From Chryseobacterium indicum (GTDB taxonomy: Bacteria > Bacteroidota > Bacteroidia > Flavobacteriales > Weeksellaceae), in the NCBI RefSeq assembly GCF_021504595.1, contig NZ_JACSGT010000001.1, positions 434,001-498,000 of the forward strand: DNA of 64,000 bases. The letters are read 5' to 3'. Positions 35,216 through 43,576 of this stretch are shown in pieces (position 1 is the first letter of the stretch; each line of letters opens with the position of its first letter). Under the pieces are notes generated by a model. It was not told where the DNA came from. It made no database searches and saw only the letters and a list, made by a program, of their open reading frames with translations. A program made the translations under genes and the position numbers.

Positions 35216-36178
35216 CTATTCTGATATTTTTTTCCATTCGGAGACAGGTTTATAAAAATTGAATGATTTATATTGTTTGGCTATTCCTATATCGTATCCG
35301 GAAACCACTATAACATTCAGAATGTCATTGTCAGAATCAAATGCGTTACTGTTGACAAATGTTTTTACAGTTTGCATCAGCTCCGGATTATGGAACTGTT
35401 CATTAATATTATTCTGAGTAATTTGTAAATTTTTATTGACGTAGACAGTTACTGTATACACAAAACGCTTGTTGCCTTGATTGTCTGTAATAGGAGTGTA
35501 ATTCATGTTAACAGAAGCATTGCTAATATTGTCTTGTTTCAAAATCTCTTTATGCACAGGAATCAATTTTGCAATTTTTGTAGTAGCGATTAAACTGTAA
35601 GCAGAAACTCCAATGGTTATTGCTAATATTGCACCAGTAATGTAAAAAGGTAGCTTTAGTATTTTCGGCATGAAACTAACCTCATTATTTCTATAGTCCT
35701 GAACAACATACGTTTTTGCAACAATATCATGAACAGATTGCCGGGTCTCTTTATTGAAAATGTAAAATACAATAATACCAAGTCCTAAGGTAAAAATAAT
35801 AATCCCCTGAATAATTGTAATAACAGAGAATGTATCTGATCCGGGAATTTTAAAGCCGTTAAGAAAAAATGGCGCTGTAAAAATTAATGATCTGATGAAA
35901 GAAGTTTTGATATCAATACAATTTCCTTTGATATCTGTTACCTGAATTTTCATTATTTTTTTTCCAAAAGTACCGCCCTCGGATAATTTAGAATTTAAAA
36001 TTGTATAATAAGCTAATGAGATTGTCCAGCCGATTAATTTTGCACTTTCTCCAAGTGATATAAAAAAGTCTTTAAAAACCAGACCTAATAAAAACCCGAA
36101 AATACCAAGAATAATTGTATCAATAAGTAATGCCCAGATTCTCGTCCAAAATTTGGATAAGAATAAATTGTTTTCCAT
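35216..36178 (-). CDS. RDD family membrane protein
   Basis: 320 residues. An N-terminal RDD domain (about 1-150) begins SKFWTRIWALLIDTIILGIF with the Arg and Asp that name the family, then GGTFGKKIMKIQVTD and HDIVAKTYVV. A further transmembrane helix lies about 180-200, followed by a ~120-residue extracytoplasmic domain with YTVTVYVNKNLQITQNN. RDD proteins include putative Na+/H+ antiporters, but most are uncharacterised. The extra C-terminal domain is not recognised. Confidence 0.82.
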   Translation of the reverse strand: MENNLFLSKFWTRIWALLIDTIILGIFGFLLGLVFKDFFISLGESAKLIGWTISLAYYTILNSKLSEGGTFGKKIMKIQVTDIKGNCIDIKTSFIRSLIFTAPFFLNGFKIPGSDTFSVITIIQGIIIFTLGLGIIVFYIFNKETRQSVHDIVAKTYVVQDYRNNEVSFMPKILKLPFYITGAILAITIGVSAYSLIATTKIAKLIPVHKEILKQDNISNASVNMNYTPITDNQGNKRFVYTVTVYVNKNLQITQNNINEQFHNPELMQTVKTFVNSNAFDSDNDILNVIVVSGYDIGIAKQYKSFNFYKPVSEWKKISE

Positions 36179-36465
36179 GTTTGAAATAGTTTATTTAAGC
36201 AAAAGTAGCTAAATTAAAAGCTTTATTCAAAAAATTATCATCATCGGTTATTCCGATTACGTCTATTAATCATAAAGGATTTTCTTTGTAAATTTCTGTG
36301 ATTAATAATTTTTAAATCATTATCAGATAAATGATTGTTGATATTTCTTAAATTGCTTATTCGAGTAATTTTTATTTTATTTAAATTAAAGTTTAAAAAA
36401 AGAATAAAATTTATAATATCTGGCTTGGTATATTCTTTTTCTACTTGAATAAAATTACATTTTGG

Positions 36466-37518
36466 TTATTCTGCAATATAAAGATTCGTTTTGTCGATCT
36501 TTAGCTTATTTTCGTCCTTCGTATACCAATCAGCAAATTTTTGATATTCTTCTTCATTTTTTTCTTTCCAAGCTGCGAAAGCCTGTTCATCACCTATTTG
36601 AAATACATAATGATTGTAAGCATCAAAAACTTTCTGATCTTCCATTTTCTTAAAATAATCCAGAAGAACGTTTGGATAAATTTTTTTGATTCGTGTAGAA
36701 TATTCTTTTAAAAAGTTCTTTCGAATTTTAGCAAAACTTTCATAGGTAAATTCTTTCTCACCTAAACTTGAAAGCATCATACTCGCTTCAAACATCATAC
36801 AGAATGGAACTTTACTTTTATTTAAGGAATTAACATCTACAGAAATTACTTTACACAACGATATCGTACTGGATTTTTCATCTTTTATATCAATTGCATT
36901 TTTATAAGTCTTATAAAGTTTTTCACTCATTTCCTGAGTTCTTTTTGTAGTTCTTTCAAGATTTACAAAAATTTCTCCGTAAATGAGACCCGGCAATTTA
37001 TTATCAGATTTTAAATATAGATTCGATACTCTGTAGTAGTTTGAAGGATATGTTGGATCCACCCTGATTCCTTTCTCATATATTTTAATAGCTTCTTCAG
37101 GTTGTTCATACTCGTACATTACTCCTTTTTCCAGATGCAGTCTTCCTGAATTTGGAAATTTTTTGAGACCTTCATCATAAATTGCAATAGCTTTTTTAGG
37201 GTTATTATCATAGTCGTACGTATTCCCTAAAAGCTGATAGTAATCGGCTTGGATCGTAGAATAGCTTTTTATTCTTTCAAGTTGTGAAATAGCATTTTTG
37301 TAATCTTTTTTCTGAAGCAATGCATAAGCAATCTCATAAGGATATGTATAATCCGAAGGATCAATCTTTTCGCATTCCTTTAAAATATTAATAGCTTCAT
37401 CAAATTTGGATTGGTCGATAAGTTTTACAGCATCATAAACTTTTTCACATTTGAATTCTCTTTTCTGAGCATTAAAAATCTGAAAAGAGATAAGTAGTAT
37501 CAATAAGATAGTTTTCAT
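36466..37518 (-). CDS. secreted TPR-repeat protein
   Basis: 350 residues, with a signal peptide (MKTILLILLISFQIFNAQ). At least five tetratricopeptide-like helical pairs occupy about 25-190, for example FDEAINILKECEKIDPSDYT, YYQLLGNTYDYDNNPKKAIA and IKIYEKGIRVDPTYPSNYYR. The C-terminal half is helical without clear repeats. TPRs mediate protein contacts; the role is unknown. The reading frame stays open for another 74 codons past the TAA stop, down to 36241. Confidence 0.82.
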   Translation of the reverse strand: MKTILLILLISFQIFNAQKREFKCEKVYDAVKLIDQSKFDEAINILKECEKIDPSDYTYPYEIAYALLQKKDYKNAISQLERIKSYSTIQADYYQLLGNTYDYDNNPKKAIAIYDEGLKKFPNSGRLHLEKGVMYEYEQPEEAIKIYEKGIRVDPTYPSNYYRVSNLYLKSDNKLPGLIYGEIFVNLERTTKRTQEMSEKLYKTYKNAIDIKDEKSSTISLCKVISVDVNSLNKSKVPFCMMFEASMMLSSLGEKEFTYESFAKIRKNFLKEYSTRIKKIYPNVLLDYFKKMEDQKVFDAYNHYVFQIGDEQAFAAWKEKNEEEYQKFADWYTKDENKLKIDKTNLYIAE

Positions 37519-37688
37519 GGAATCTAATTTTTTTCAAAACTACATTTTTTTACATAATATTAAAAAAGAACTAAACAATCTAAGATTTTTCTGAACATTG
37601 ATATGTAGTAATCATTAGTCATACATTCTTAAAAAATGCTGTTAGTTAATTGTGGATAAGTTAAGTTTTAACAGAAAGTGAAAATTTA

Positions 37689-38225
37689 TTACATCAGCTC
37701 AAAGCTCATAAACAAAGCTGTTTCTGTTGAGTTGTTATACAGTTTTGTATTGATCCCTGTAAACTGAAATCCTGCTTTCTGGAAAAACTTTATTGCAGTA
37801 TAATTCGTGTTCTGGGTTTCTGCTTCCACTATTCTGCATTGCAGTTCTCTGGCTTCACGATTGATATTTTTAATCAGCAATCTCCCGAGATTTTGTTTTC
37901 TGAACTTTTTATGAATCCACAAATTCTCAATAAAAAGACTGTTATTTTTCCTTCTGTAATCACAGATAATCCATCCAATAAGTTCCTCATTTTCAAAAAT
38001 TCCGAAAGAATGACCTTGTTGTGCTACTGCGTTTAAATATTCAATATCATGAAGTTCTGTTTTACAGATCTTTTGATAATATTGATTTTTCTCCCTCAGA
38101 TTAAATTCAAAAGTGTTGTTCGATTCAATTGCCGAAACCACAAAAATCTTTTCGGTTTCGTAATTGTTGAAATCGGTATCAGGAATGAAATTTTCTTCAA
38201 ATACCGTCAGTTTTCTGATTTCCAT
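37689..38225 (-). CDS. GNAT family N-acetyltransferase
   Basis: 178 residues with the GNAT fold in the second half: SLFIENLWIHKKFRKQNLGR holds the R/Q-x-x-G-x-G/A-like acetyl-CoA loop as RKQNLGRLL. Then REARELQCRIVEAETQNTN, and AIKFFQKAGFQFTG is the usual final block. The first ~60 residues are less typical. The acceptor is unknown. It begins 3 bp after the stop of the small membrane gene and is cotranscribed with it. Confidence 0.85.
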   Translation of the reverse strand: MEIRKLTVFEENFIPDTDFNNYETEKIFVVSAIESNNTFEFNLREKNQYYQKICKTELHDIEYLNAVAQQGHSFGIFENEELIGWIICDYRRKNNSLFIENLWIHKKFRKQNLGRLLIKNINREARELQCRIVEAETQNTNYTAIKFFQKAGFQFTGINTKLYNNSTETALFMSFELM

Positions 38226-38228
38226 GGG

Positions 38229-38552
38229 TTAAAACTTGGAATTTTGAGCATGAAAATTACCTTTTGTAGCGTAAAGCAGAATCTGGATCAGGACAAGAAC
38301 TGAGATAACAGCGATTCTTATCATGGCATTTTCCGAAAATCTTTCCCGGATTACTTCCATAGAGTTAATTTTTTTGATGGTAAATTCCTTCAGCTGATCA
38401 ATATTACTGAATGCATTTACCTTTCCGATTTCAGAATTGATTTCTGCTTTATTTAGGGTGGCGGCAACGTTAATGAGGTTAATATTGCTAATAAACAGCC
38501 ATCCGAATAACAACAGAGATATCGAAAAAAGAAAAGGTCTGAAAATTTTCAT
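38229..38552 (-). CDS. small membrane protein with two TM segments
   Basis: 107 residues from the ATG at 38552 (an ATG at 38579 would add 9 residues). A transmembrane helix near the start (FLFSISLLLFGWLFISNINL) and another near the end (IRIAVISVLVLIQILLYAT) enclose a ~50-residue extracytoplasmic loop. No family recognised. First gene of a two-gene unit with the acetyltransferase. Confidence 0.65.
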   Translation of the reverse strand: MKIFRPFLFSISLLLFGWLFISNINLINVAATLNKAEINSEIGKVNAFSNIDQLKEFTIKKINSMEVIRERFSENAMIRIAVISVLVLIQILLYATKGNFHAQNSKF

Positions 38553-38610
38553 GATTAAAAAGTTTTTGTTACGAAACATATTTACATATTTGTGGTTCTT
38601 TCAAAACTAA

Positions 38611-38643
38611 TTAAAATCTTTTGATTCCGAACATTTTCAGAAG
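38611..38643 (-). pseudogene. displaced 3' end of the gene interrupted by the IS
   Basis: Joining this segment to the gene at 39531-40085 after removing the IS and one AAG copy continues its frame as ...FNLLKMFGIKRF and a TAA at 38611. These are the native last codons, cut off by the insertion. Confidence 0.8.
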
Positions 38644-39542
38644 AAACCTGTTTAAACTTTTTTACGGAAAGAGTATCCAGAAAATTAGCAATTTTGGATT
38701 GCAACTTAAAATAACTAAAATCTGGAACTCATAAGCAAAGATAAACTGGAAAAATGGATAATTCCTCATTTGAGCAGAGGAAAACGGGGATTTTCAACAA
38801 GATTTGATTTAGGGAAAATCTTTCAACTCATTATTAAGCGTTTAAAAACAGGCTGCCAATGGCGCGAGCTGAGTCTTAAAGAGTACTTTACCAATCAGAG
38901 AATCAGTTGGCAACTGATTTATTATTATTTTAATAAATGGAGTAAGGATGGTTCTTTCAGGCGAATTTGGGTTTCCCTTCTTAAAAAGAATAAAAGAGAT
39001 TTAGATCTTTCCTGTGTTCAGATGGACGGGAGTCATACGCGCAGTAAAACCGGTGGCGAATCGGTAGGTTATCAGGGACGAAAATCATCAAAGACCAGTA
39101 ATTGTATCTTCCTTTGTGATAATCAGGGACAAATGCTTTCAATGGGAGAGCCGGTGAGCGGAGAACATCATGACCTTTATCAGATTGAAGAAACTTTAGA
39201 GGAGATTTTTGTTCTTTTGGATGAAGCTGATATAGAGTGTAAAGGATTATTCCTGAATGCAGATTCAGGTTTTGACGGTAAAAAATGCAGAGATATTCTT
39301 GAGAAAAAAGAAATGATTGCCAATATTAAAGAGAATCCACGGAATGGAAATACACAGCATGAAAAATATTTTGATTCCGAACTGTATAAAAGAAGATTCA
39401 AAATAGAAAAAGCAAATGCATGGCTGGATAGCTTCAAAGCGCTATTAGTAAGGTTTGAAACTTTAAATATTACATGGGTGAGTTTGCATTATCTGGCTTT
39501 TTCTATTTTGTTTCTCAGAAAAATAAAAGTTTAAACAGGTTT
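38644..39542 (+). mobile_element. complete IS5-family insertion sequence, 899 bp
   Basis: Bounded by perfect 18-bp terminal inverted repeats AAACCTGTTTAAACTTTT at 38644-38661 and 39525-39542, with AAG direct repeats outside. One transposase gene fills the interior. The right end lies inside the convergent gene 39531-40085, supplying its new stop codon. Ends, duplication and gene are all present; only the transposase start codon looks non-standard. Confidence 0.92.
38722..39534 (+). CDS. IS5 family transposase
   Basis: DDE transposase: first Asp in VQMDGSHTRSKTGGE, second Asp in LFLNADSGFDGKK, and Glu in FKIEKANAWLDSFKALLVRF. RLKTGCQWRELSLKEYF is the typical N-terminal block. The recognisable N-terminus (ISKDKLEKWIIPHLSRGKRG) runs upstream of the first TTG (38770) back to a CTG at 38722, and an in-frame stop lies at 38716. 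No ATG is available, so translation would need CTG, ATA or TTG, or the start codon has mutated. 270 residues from the CTG, 254 from the TTG. The catalytic core is intact. Confidence 0.88.
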   Translation: MELISKDKLEKWIIPHLSRGKRGFSTRFDLGKIFQLIIKRLKTGCQWRELSLKEYFTNQRISWQLIYYYFNKWSKDGSFRRIWVSLLKKNKRDLDLSCVQMDGSHTRSKTGGESVGYQGRKSSKTSNCIFLCDNQGQMLSMGEPVSGEHHDLYQIEETLEEIFVLLDEADIECKGLFLNADSGFDGKKCRDILEKKEMIANIKENPRNGNTQHEKYFDSELYKRRFKIEKANAWLDSFKALLVRFETLNITWVSLHYLAFSILFLRKIKV

Positions 39543-40085
39543 AAGGTTAAATTTCGTTTTATTCCCTATTTTATCCATTTCTTCATTATAGAGTTTTATT
39601 TGGATTTTTTCTCTGTCTTTTACAGCAATTCCGGAATGTTCTTCAATATTTGAATTGATTTTTTCAAACAAACCTAATTCAAGCATTATTTTTAAGACTT
39701 TTTCGCCATCCTTAAATTTATCCCGAATGTTGAACGGAAGAGGTTGGTAGGCAGGATTTGTTTCGATAAATAATAAAAAGAAATAAGGATCAAGATCACT
39801 AAAATCCATTCCGAACATAAAAGGTGCTTCAACTTCGTGTCTGGTTTTTATATGGATAAAATGACAGTGATAACCGTGTATAAAGAAATTCCAATCCTGT
39901 ACCTTTCCACGGCTTAATTTCGGGTTTTCTTTCAATTTGTTAAACGTGAGAAATGGAAAATCTTCGTTGAGTTTGATTTTTTTTATTTCAACAAGCATGA
40001 AGATGAGTTCTTTTGCCAGATTTCTGTAATCTTTCGCACAGTTTTCAAAGAATTTTTGATGAAGATGAATTTCTTCTTCCGTCAT
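39531..40085 (-). CDS. conserved hypothetical protein, C-terminus altered by IS
   Basis: A 184-residue cytosolic protein with no signal peptide. WNFFIHGYHCHFIHI, then EAPFMFGMDFSDLDPYFFLLFI, recalls DUF6896-type proteins often found near polymorphic toxins, but I hold this loosely. The last codons, KPV and stop, come from the IS inverted repeat. The undisturbed gene would have ended LLKMFGIKRF about seven residues longer. The change is small, so the protein may still work. Confidence 0.7.
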   Translation of the reverse strand: MTEEEIHLHQKFFENCAKDYRNLAKELIFMLVEIKKIKLNEDFPFLTFNKLKENPKLSRGKVQDWNFFIHGYHCHFIHIKTRHEVEAPFMFGMDFSDLDPYFFLLFIETNPAYQPLPFNIRDKFKDGEKVLKIMLELGLFEKINSNIEEHSGIAVKDREKIQIKLYNEEMDKIGNKTKFNLKPV

Positions 40086-40153
40086 TAAGTGTCGGTAATA
40101 GTTATTTAATCAAAATTAAATAAAATTTCACACATCAAAACTTTCAAAACCCG

Positions 40154-40161
40154 TAAATTTG
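40154..40161 (+). promoter_or_regulatory. -7 box TAAATTTG upstream of pafA
   Basis: Exact TAnnTTTG match 22 bp before the ATG at 40184. Confidence 0.5.
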
Positions 40162-40183
40162 TCCTCAATAAAAATTTTACGGG

Positions 40184-41830
40184 ATGCTTAGGAAAATTTC
40201 GGTTGCAGCGGCTGCTTTTTTGTCCGTACTTACAATCAATGCGCAAAAGAACAAAAATTCTCAGTTGGAAAGACCAAAACTTGTAGTAGGTTTAGTTGTG
40301 GACCAGATGAGATGGGATTATCTGTACCGTTTTTATAACAAATATGGAAACGATGGTTTCAAAAGACTTTTAAATACAGGATATTCTTTAAATAATGTTC
40401 ATATCCCGTATGTTCCTACTGTTACGGCTTTAGGACACACGTGTATTTACACAGGTTCCGTTCCTGCAATTCATGGGATCGCAGGAAACGACTGGATGGA
40501 TAAAGAAACCGGACAAAATGTTTATTGTACTACAGATGAAAGTGTAAAGCCTGTAGGAACAGCTAACGCAAAAGTGGGAAGCCATTCTCCGAAAAATCTA
40601 TGGTCTACCACTGTTACCGATGAACTTAGGTTGGCAACCAATTTTCAGGGTAAAGTAATCGGGGTTTCTTTAAAAGACAGAGCTTCTATTTTACCGGCAG
40701 GACATACGCCGAACGGAGCGTTCTGGTTTGATGATTCCACAGGAGATTTTATCACAAGTTCCTGGTATATGAATGATCTTCCACAGTGGGTAAAAACCTT
40801 TAATTCTCAGGATTTACCGGATAAATTGGTTGCCAACGGCTGGAATACTTTGCTTCCGATCGATCAGTATACAGAAAGTTCACCGGATAATTCTTCGTGG
40901 GAAGGATTGCTGGGAAGTGCCAAAACACCTACGTTCCCTTACAGTAATTTAGCCGCAGATTATCAGGCTAAAAAAGACAATATCCGTTATACGCCATTCG
41001 GAAATACATTAACGCTGAAATTAGCAGAAGCCGCAATAGAAGGTGAAAAGTTAGGAGGAGACGATATTGTGGATATGTTAGCCATCAATTTGGCGTCAAC
41101 GGATTATGCAGGGCATAAATTTGGTCCGAATTCTATCGAAGTGGAAGATGTTTATTTACGACTTGATAAAGATTTAGCCCAGTTTTTCAGTTATCTGGAT
41201 TCCAAAGTAGGAAAAGGACAGTACACTGTTTTTCTTTCGGCAGATCATGGCGGTGCCCATTCTGTAGGATTCTTACAGGAACATAAAATTACGACAGGTT
41301 TCTTCGGAGACGGGATGGATAAAAACGTCAATCTTAAATTAAAAGAAAAATTCGGGGTTGATAAATTAATCAATGCGGTGGATAATTACCAGATTTATTT
41401 CGACAGAAAATTACTCAAAGAAAACAATATTAAATTAGAAGACGTTGTAGATTTCACCGTAAAAGAAATTGAGAGTGATCCTTCAGATTTATATGCTGTT
41501 CCTGTAAATAAAGTTTCAGAATCTTCTATTCCTGAACCGATTAAGCAAAGAATTATTAACGGGATCAACAGGCAGAGAAGTGGTGATATCCAGTTGATTT
41601 CACATGATTCCATGCTTCCTCCGTATTCAAAAACAGGAACAACACACAGTGTATGGAATTCTTACGACTCGCATATTCCGTTAATTTTTATGGGATGGGG
41701 AATTCAGCATGGTGAAAGCAATAAAGCTTATTTCATGACGGATATTGCACCTACCGTTTCTTCATTGCTTAAAATACAGTTTCCGAGTGGAAATGTCGGG
41801 AATCCGATTACGGAAGTTATTGGCAAATAA
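40184..41830 (+). CDS. pafA: PafA-type alkaline phosphatase
   Basis: 548 residues with a signal peptide (about 1-20). The active site matches the characterised Elizabethkingia PafA with a +2 offset: nucleophile Thr81 in PTVTALGHTC, Asn102 in IAGNDWMD, and Lys164 and Arg166 in SLKDRASILPAGH. Metal ligands are Asp40 (GLVVDQMRWD), Asp and His in ASTDYAGHKFG and in SADHGGAHS, and a late His in TTHSVWNS. It hydrolyses phosphate monoesters in the periplasm with two zinc ions and releases phosphate for uptake. It differs from PhoA by the Thr nucleophile and is reported to be less inhibited by phosphate. Monocistronic; no Pho box was identified. Confidence 0.93.
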   Translation: MLRKISVAAAAFLSVLTINAQKNKNSQLERPKLVVGLVVDQMRWDYLYRFYNKYGNDGFKRLLNTGYSLNNVHIPYVPTVTALGHTCIYTGSVPAIHGIAGNDWMDKETGQNVYCTTDESVKPVGTANAKVGSHSPKNLWSTTVTDELRLATNFQGKVIGVSLKDRASILPAGHTPNGAFWFDDSTGDFITSSWYMNDLPQWVKTFNSQDLPDKLVANGWNTLLPIDQYTESSPDNSSWEGLLGSAKTPTFPYSNLAADYQAKKDNIRYTPFGNTLTLKLAEAAIEGEKLGGDDIVDMLAINLASTDYAGHKFGPNSIEVEDVYLRLDKDLAQFFSYLDSKVGKGQYTVFLSADHGGAHSVGFLQEHKITTGFFGDGMDKNVNLKLKEKFGVDKLINAVDNYQIYFDRKLLKENNIKLEDVVDFTVKEIESDPSDLYAVPVNKVSESSIPEPIKQRIINGINRQRSGDIQLISHDSMLPPYSKTGTTHSVWNSYDSHIPLIFMGWGIQHGESNKAYFMTDIAPTVSSLLKIQFPSGNVGNPITEVIGK

Positions 41831-41853
41831 TATTTTACTCAAAAAAGATAATG

Positions 41854-41886
41854 AATCCTTGACTGTTTGGTTAAGGATTTTTTTTA
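41854..41886 (+). terminator. terminator after pafA
   Basis: 7-bp stem AATCCTT/AAGGATT with a 12-nt loop followed by TTTTTTT. It runs into the stop region of the convergent Crp/Fnr gene. Confidence 0.75.
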
Positions 41887-42480
41887 AATAAAAATTTTAC
41901 TATTGTCTATTTTTACAATGTTTTGCTGTTCCATTTTTTTGATTGCGCGGATCACAGTCTCTATGCGCATTCCTGTAAGCGAGGCTAATTGCTGTCTGGT
42001 GTAAGGAACCGGAAAAGAAAACTGTTCTTCAAAACCGAAATGAGCTTTCACGTGGGACATAAGGAGATTAAGCTTTGTAATCGGATCCCGGAAAGAAAAC
42101 GGAGCCGAAGTAATATGTTTGTAGCGCATTCTGTCCGCAGTGTAAGAATATATTTTAAGGAGAAGTTCGGGCTTTTCTAGTACGAGTTTAATCAGTTTAT
42201 TTTTTTCCAGCCTGATGATTTCGCAATCTGTAACCGCAACAGCACTTACTGCATACTTTCTGCTGTGGAAAATATACGTTTCGGCAAAGCAGTGACCATC
42301 GAAAGGAATTCCGTGGATAAATTCCTTGCCGTCTTCCAGAAAGCTGCTTAATTTTACCGTTCCGGACTTTATCTGCAGATAATATTTTGGAGTGCTTTCT
42401 TCTTTAAAAATATAATCGCCGGAATTATAGTGTTGGAGTTCAGCGCCATGAGAAAACAAAAGGTTTTCACAAATGATCAT
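41884..42480 (-). CDS. Crp/Fnr family transcriptional regulator
   Basis: 198 residues. An N-terminal cyclic-nucleotide-binding-like jelly roll (about 10-120) includes IFKEESTPKYYLQIKSGTVK and GHCFAETYIFHSRKYAVSAV. A C-terminal winged helix has YTRQQLASLTGMRIETVIRA as its recognition part. There is no Cys cluster like that of FNR, so the effector is unknown. Expressed from its own promoter, convergent with pafA; regulation of pafA is not implied. Confidence 0.88.
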   Translation of the reverse strand: MIICENLLFSHGAELQHYNSGDYIFKEESTPKYYLQIKSGTVKLSSFLEDGKEFIHGIPFDGHCFAETYIFHSRKYAVSAVAVTDCEIIRLEKNKLIKLVLEKPELLLKIYSYTADRMRYKHITSAPFSFRDPITKLNLLMSHVKAHFGFEEQFSFPVPYTRQQLASLTGMRIETVIRAIKKMEQQNIVKIDNSKIFI

Positions 42481-42637
42481 AAGCCTTTATTATTAATTTG
42501 ATCTAAAATTAACAATTTGAAAGGTTTGCTAAAAATTTATTAATACCACACAGATGCCTTAAAGATGCCTTGATTTTAAGTGATGAATCAGCAGTATTTT
42601 GAGTATTTTCATTAGATATTAAAAACTTTATTAAATA

Positions 42638-42668
42638 AAAAAACGCAGATTATTCCGCGTTTTTTGTT
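42638..42668 (-). terminator. terminator of the barnase-barstar pair
   Basis: Imperfect hairpin AACGC/GCGTT with flanking A and T runs, just past the barstar stop at 42676. Confidence 0.65.
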
Positions 42669-42675
42669 ATTTATT

Positions 42676-42987
42676 TTATTCTTGGTCTTCAACCAGATCA
42701 TCATAGTCATCTTCATACTGCTCGAGGAAATAAGTGAAAGTGAAGTCTTCCATTTCTTCCTCAGCATCTTCGAGCGTGAGAAGAAGATCTTCAAAAGTTT
42801 CCAGCTGATCGACCGTCATATTTACAAACTCAATGTGAAGAGGCATTTCCAGTTCTCCTGTAATCACATCAGAAAGTGCATCCAGATTATCTCCGAAATG
42901 CTCAGGAAGTTTGATCTTTTCTTTCAGTTGGGCATAGAAATCTTCATAATCTCCGATGTCTGTAAAATCTATATATATTGTACTCAT
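42676..42987 (-). CDS. barstar-like ribonuclease inhibitor
   Basis: 103 residues. The barstar block is plain: FYAQLKEKIKLPEHFGDNLD followed by ALSDVITGELEMPLHIEF, matching the lP-x-x-fG-x-Nl-x-AL-x-D pattern that contacts the RNase active site. The C-terminal tail is strongly acidic (EDDYDDLVEDQE), as expected for an inhibitor that plugs a basic nucleic-acid site. It acts in the cytoplasm. It is encoded 88 bp downstream of a barnase-like gene on the same strand, so the two are an inhibitor/RNase pair. Confidence 0.88.
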   Translation of the reverse strand: MSTIYIDFTDIGDYEDFYAQLKEKIKLPEHFGDNLDALSDVITGELEMPLHIEFVNMTVDQLETFEDLLLTLEDAEEEMEDFTFTYFLEQYEDDYDDLVEDQE

Positions 42988-43021
42988 AACTTTATTTTTA
43001 ATTTTAAATCAGTGAGCGTAA

Positions 43022-43069
43022 GTCATTGCGAGGAGCTAAGCACAGGCTAACTTCAATCCTCGCAATGAC
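43022..43069. repeat. REP-like hairpin between barnase and barstar genes
   Basis: Perfect 12-bp inverted repeat GTCATTGCGAGG (43022-43033) and CCTCGCAATGAC (43058-43069) with a 24-nt spacer, located in the only gap of the toxin/inhibitor operon. Similar GTCATTGCGAGG elements are widespread intergenic repeats in bacteria. Confidence 0.75.
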
Positions 43070-43075
43070 CAACAA

Positions 43076-43576
43076 CTACTGCTTTTCAAAACTCTTATAA
43101 TGGTTTTTCGTGAGATAAACATCACCGTTTTTCGTGAAAACAATCCGGTCTGCATTTCTGTTTCCGCAATGATAGTTTACATCCGCTTCAAAATACTTTT
43201 CATCTTCAGGCAATGTTCTTTCCCTGTTGCTGAAGTGATCTCCGCCAATTGCTTTTCCCGGCAAAACCTCACACAGATTTCCTTTGGCTGGATTCCAGCC
43301 CATCTTTCTTGCTTCATTTTTGGTGATGTAATACTCCGGAAGCTGATGATTTTTTTTAACATAAGCAATAACCTTTTTTTCTTCCGTCAGCTGATCGATA
43401 GATTCCTGACTCGAATATGCCGAGCCTGAAATATCAGAGCTGCCGTATTCAATTCTTGGATTTTTAGAGGAAATTTCCTTTTTATCCGCAATGAAGTTAT
43501 TATAAACGTACATTACAGACATCCCGAAAAGAAGCCCTAAACAAATGAAAAATACAGATCTTATTTTACCATTCAT
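43076..43576 (-). CDS. barnase-like ribonuclease with N-terminal membrane anchor
   Basis: 166 residues. A hydrophobic segment (about 6-26) serves as signal anchor or signal peptide, and a ~50-residue linker follows. The C-terminal ~95 residues align with barnase: LPEYYITKNEARKMGW, NLCEVLPGKAIGGDHFSNRE, FEADVNYHCGNRNADRIVF, LTKNHYKSF. The catalytic set is kept: Lys of ITK, Glu of FEADV, Arg of GNR, Arg of ADR and His of NHY. It cleaves RNA. Two Cys (in NLCE and YHCG) that barnase lacks might form a disulfide outside the cell. Transcribed before the barstar gene. Confidence 0.92.
   Translation of the reverse strand: MNGKIRSVFFICLGLLFGMSVMYVYNNFIADKKEISSKNPRIEYGSSDISGSAYSSQESIDQLTEEKKVIAYVKKNHQLPEYYITKNEARKMGWNPAKGNLCEVLPGKAIGGDHFSNRERTLPEDEKYFEADVNYHCGNRNADRIVFTKNGDVYLTKNHYKSFEKQ

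Larger units (their letters stand above)
38641..39545. repeat. 3-bp target site duplication AAG flanking the IS
   Basis: AAG at 38641-38643 and again at 39543-39545, directly outside the terminal inverted repeats. A 3-bp duplication is typical of one subgroup of the IS5 family. Confidence 0.75.
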
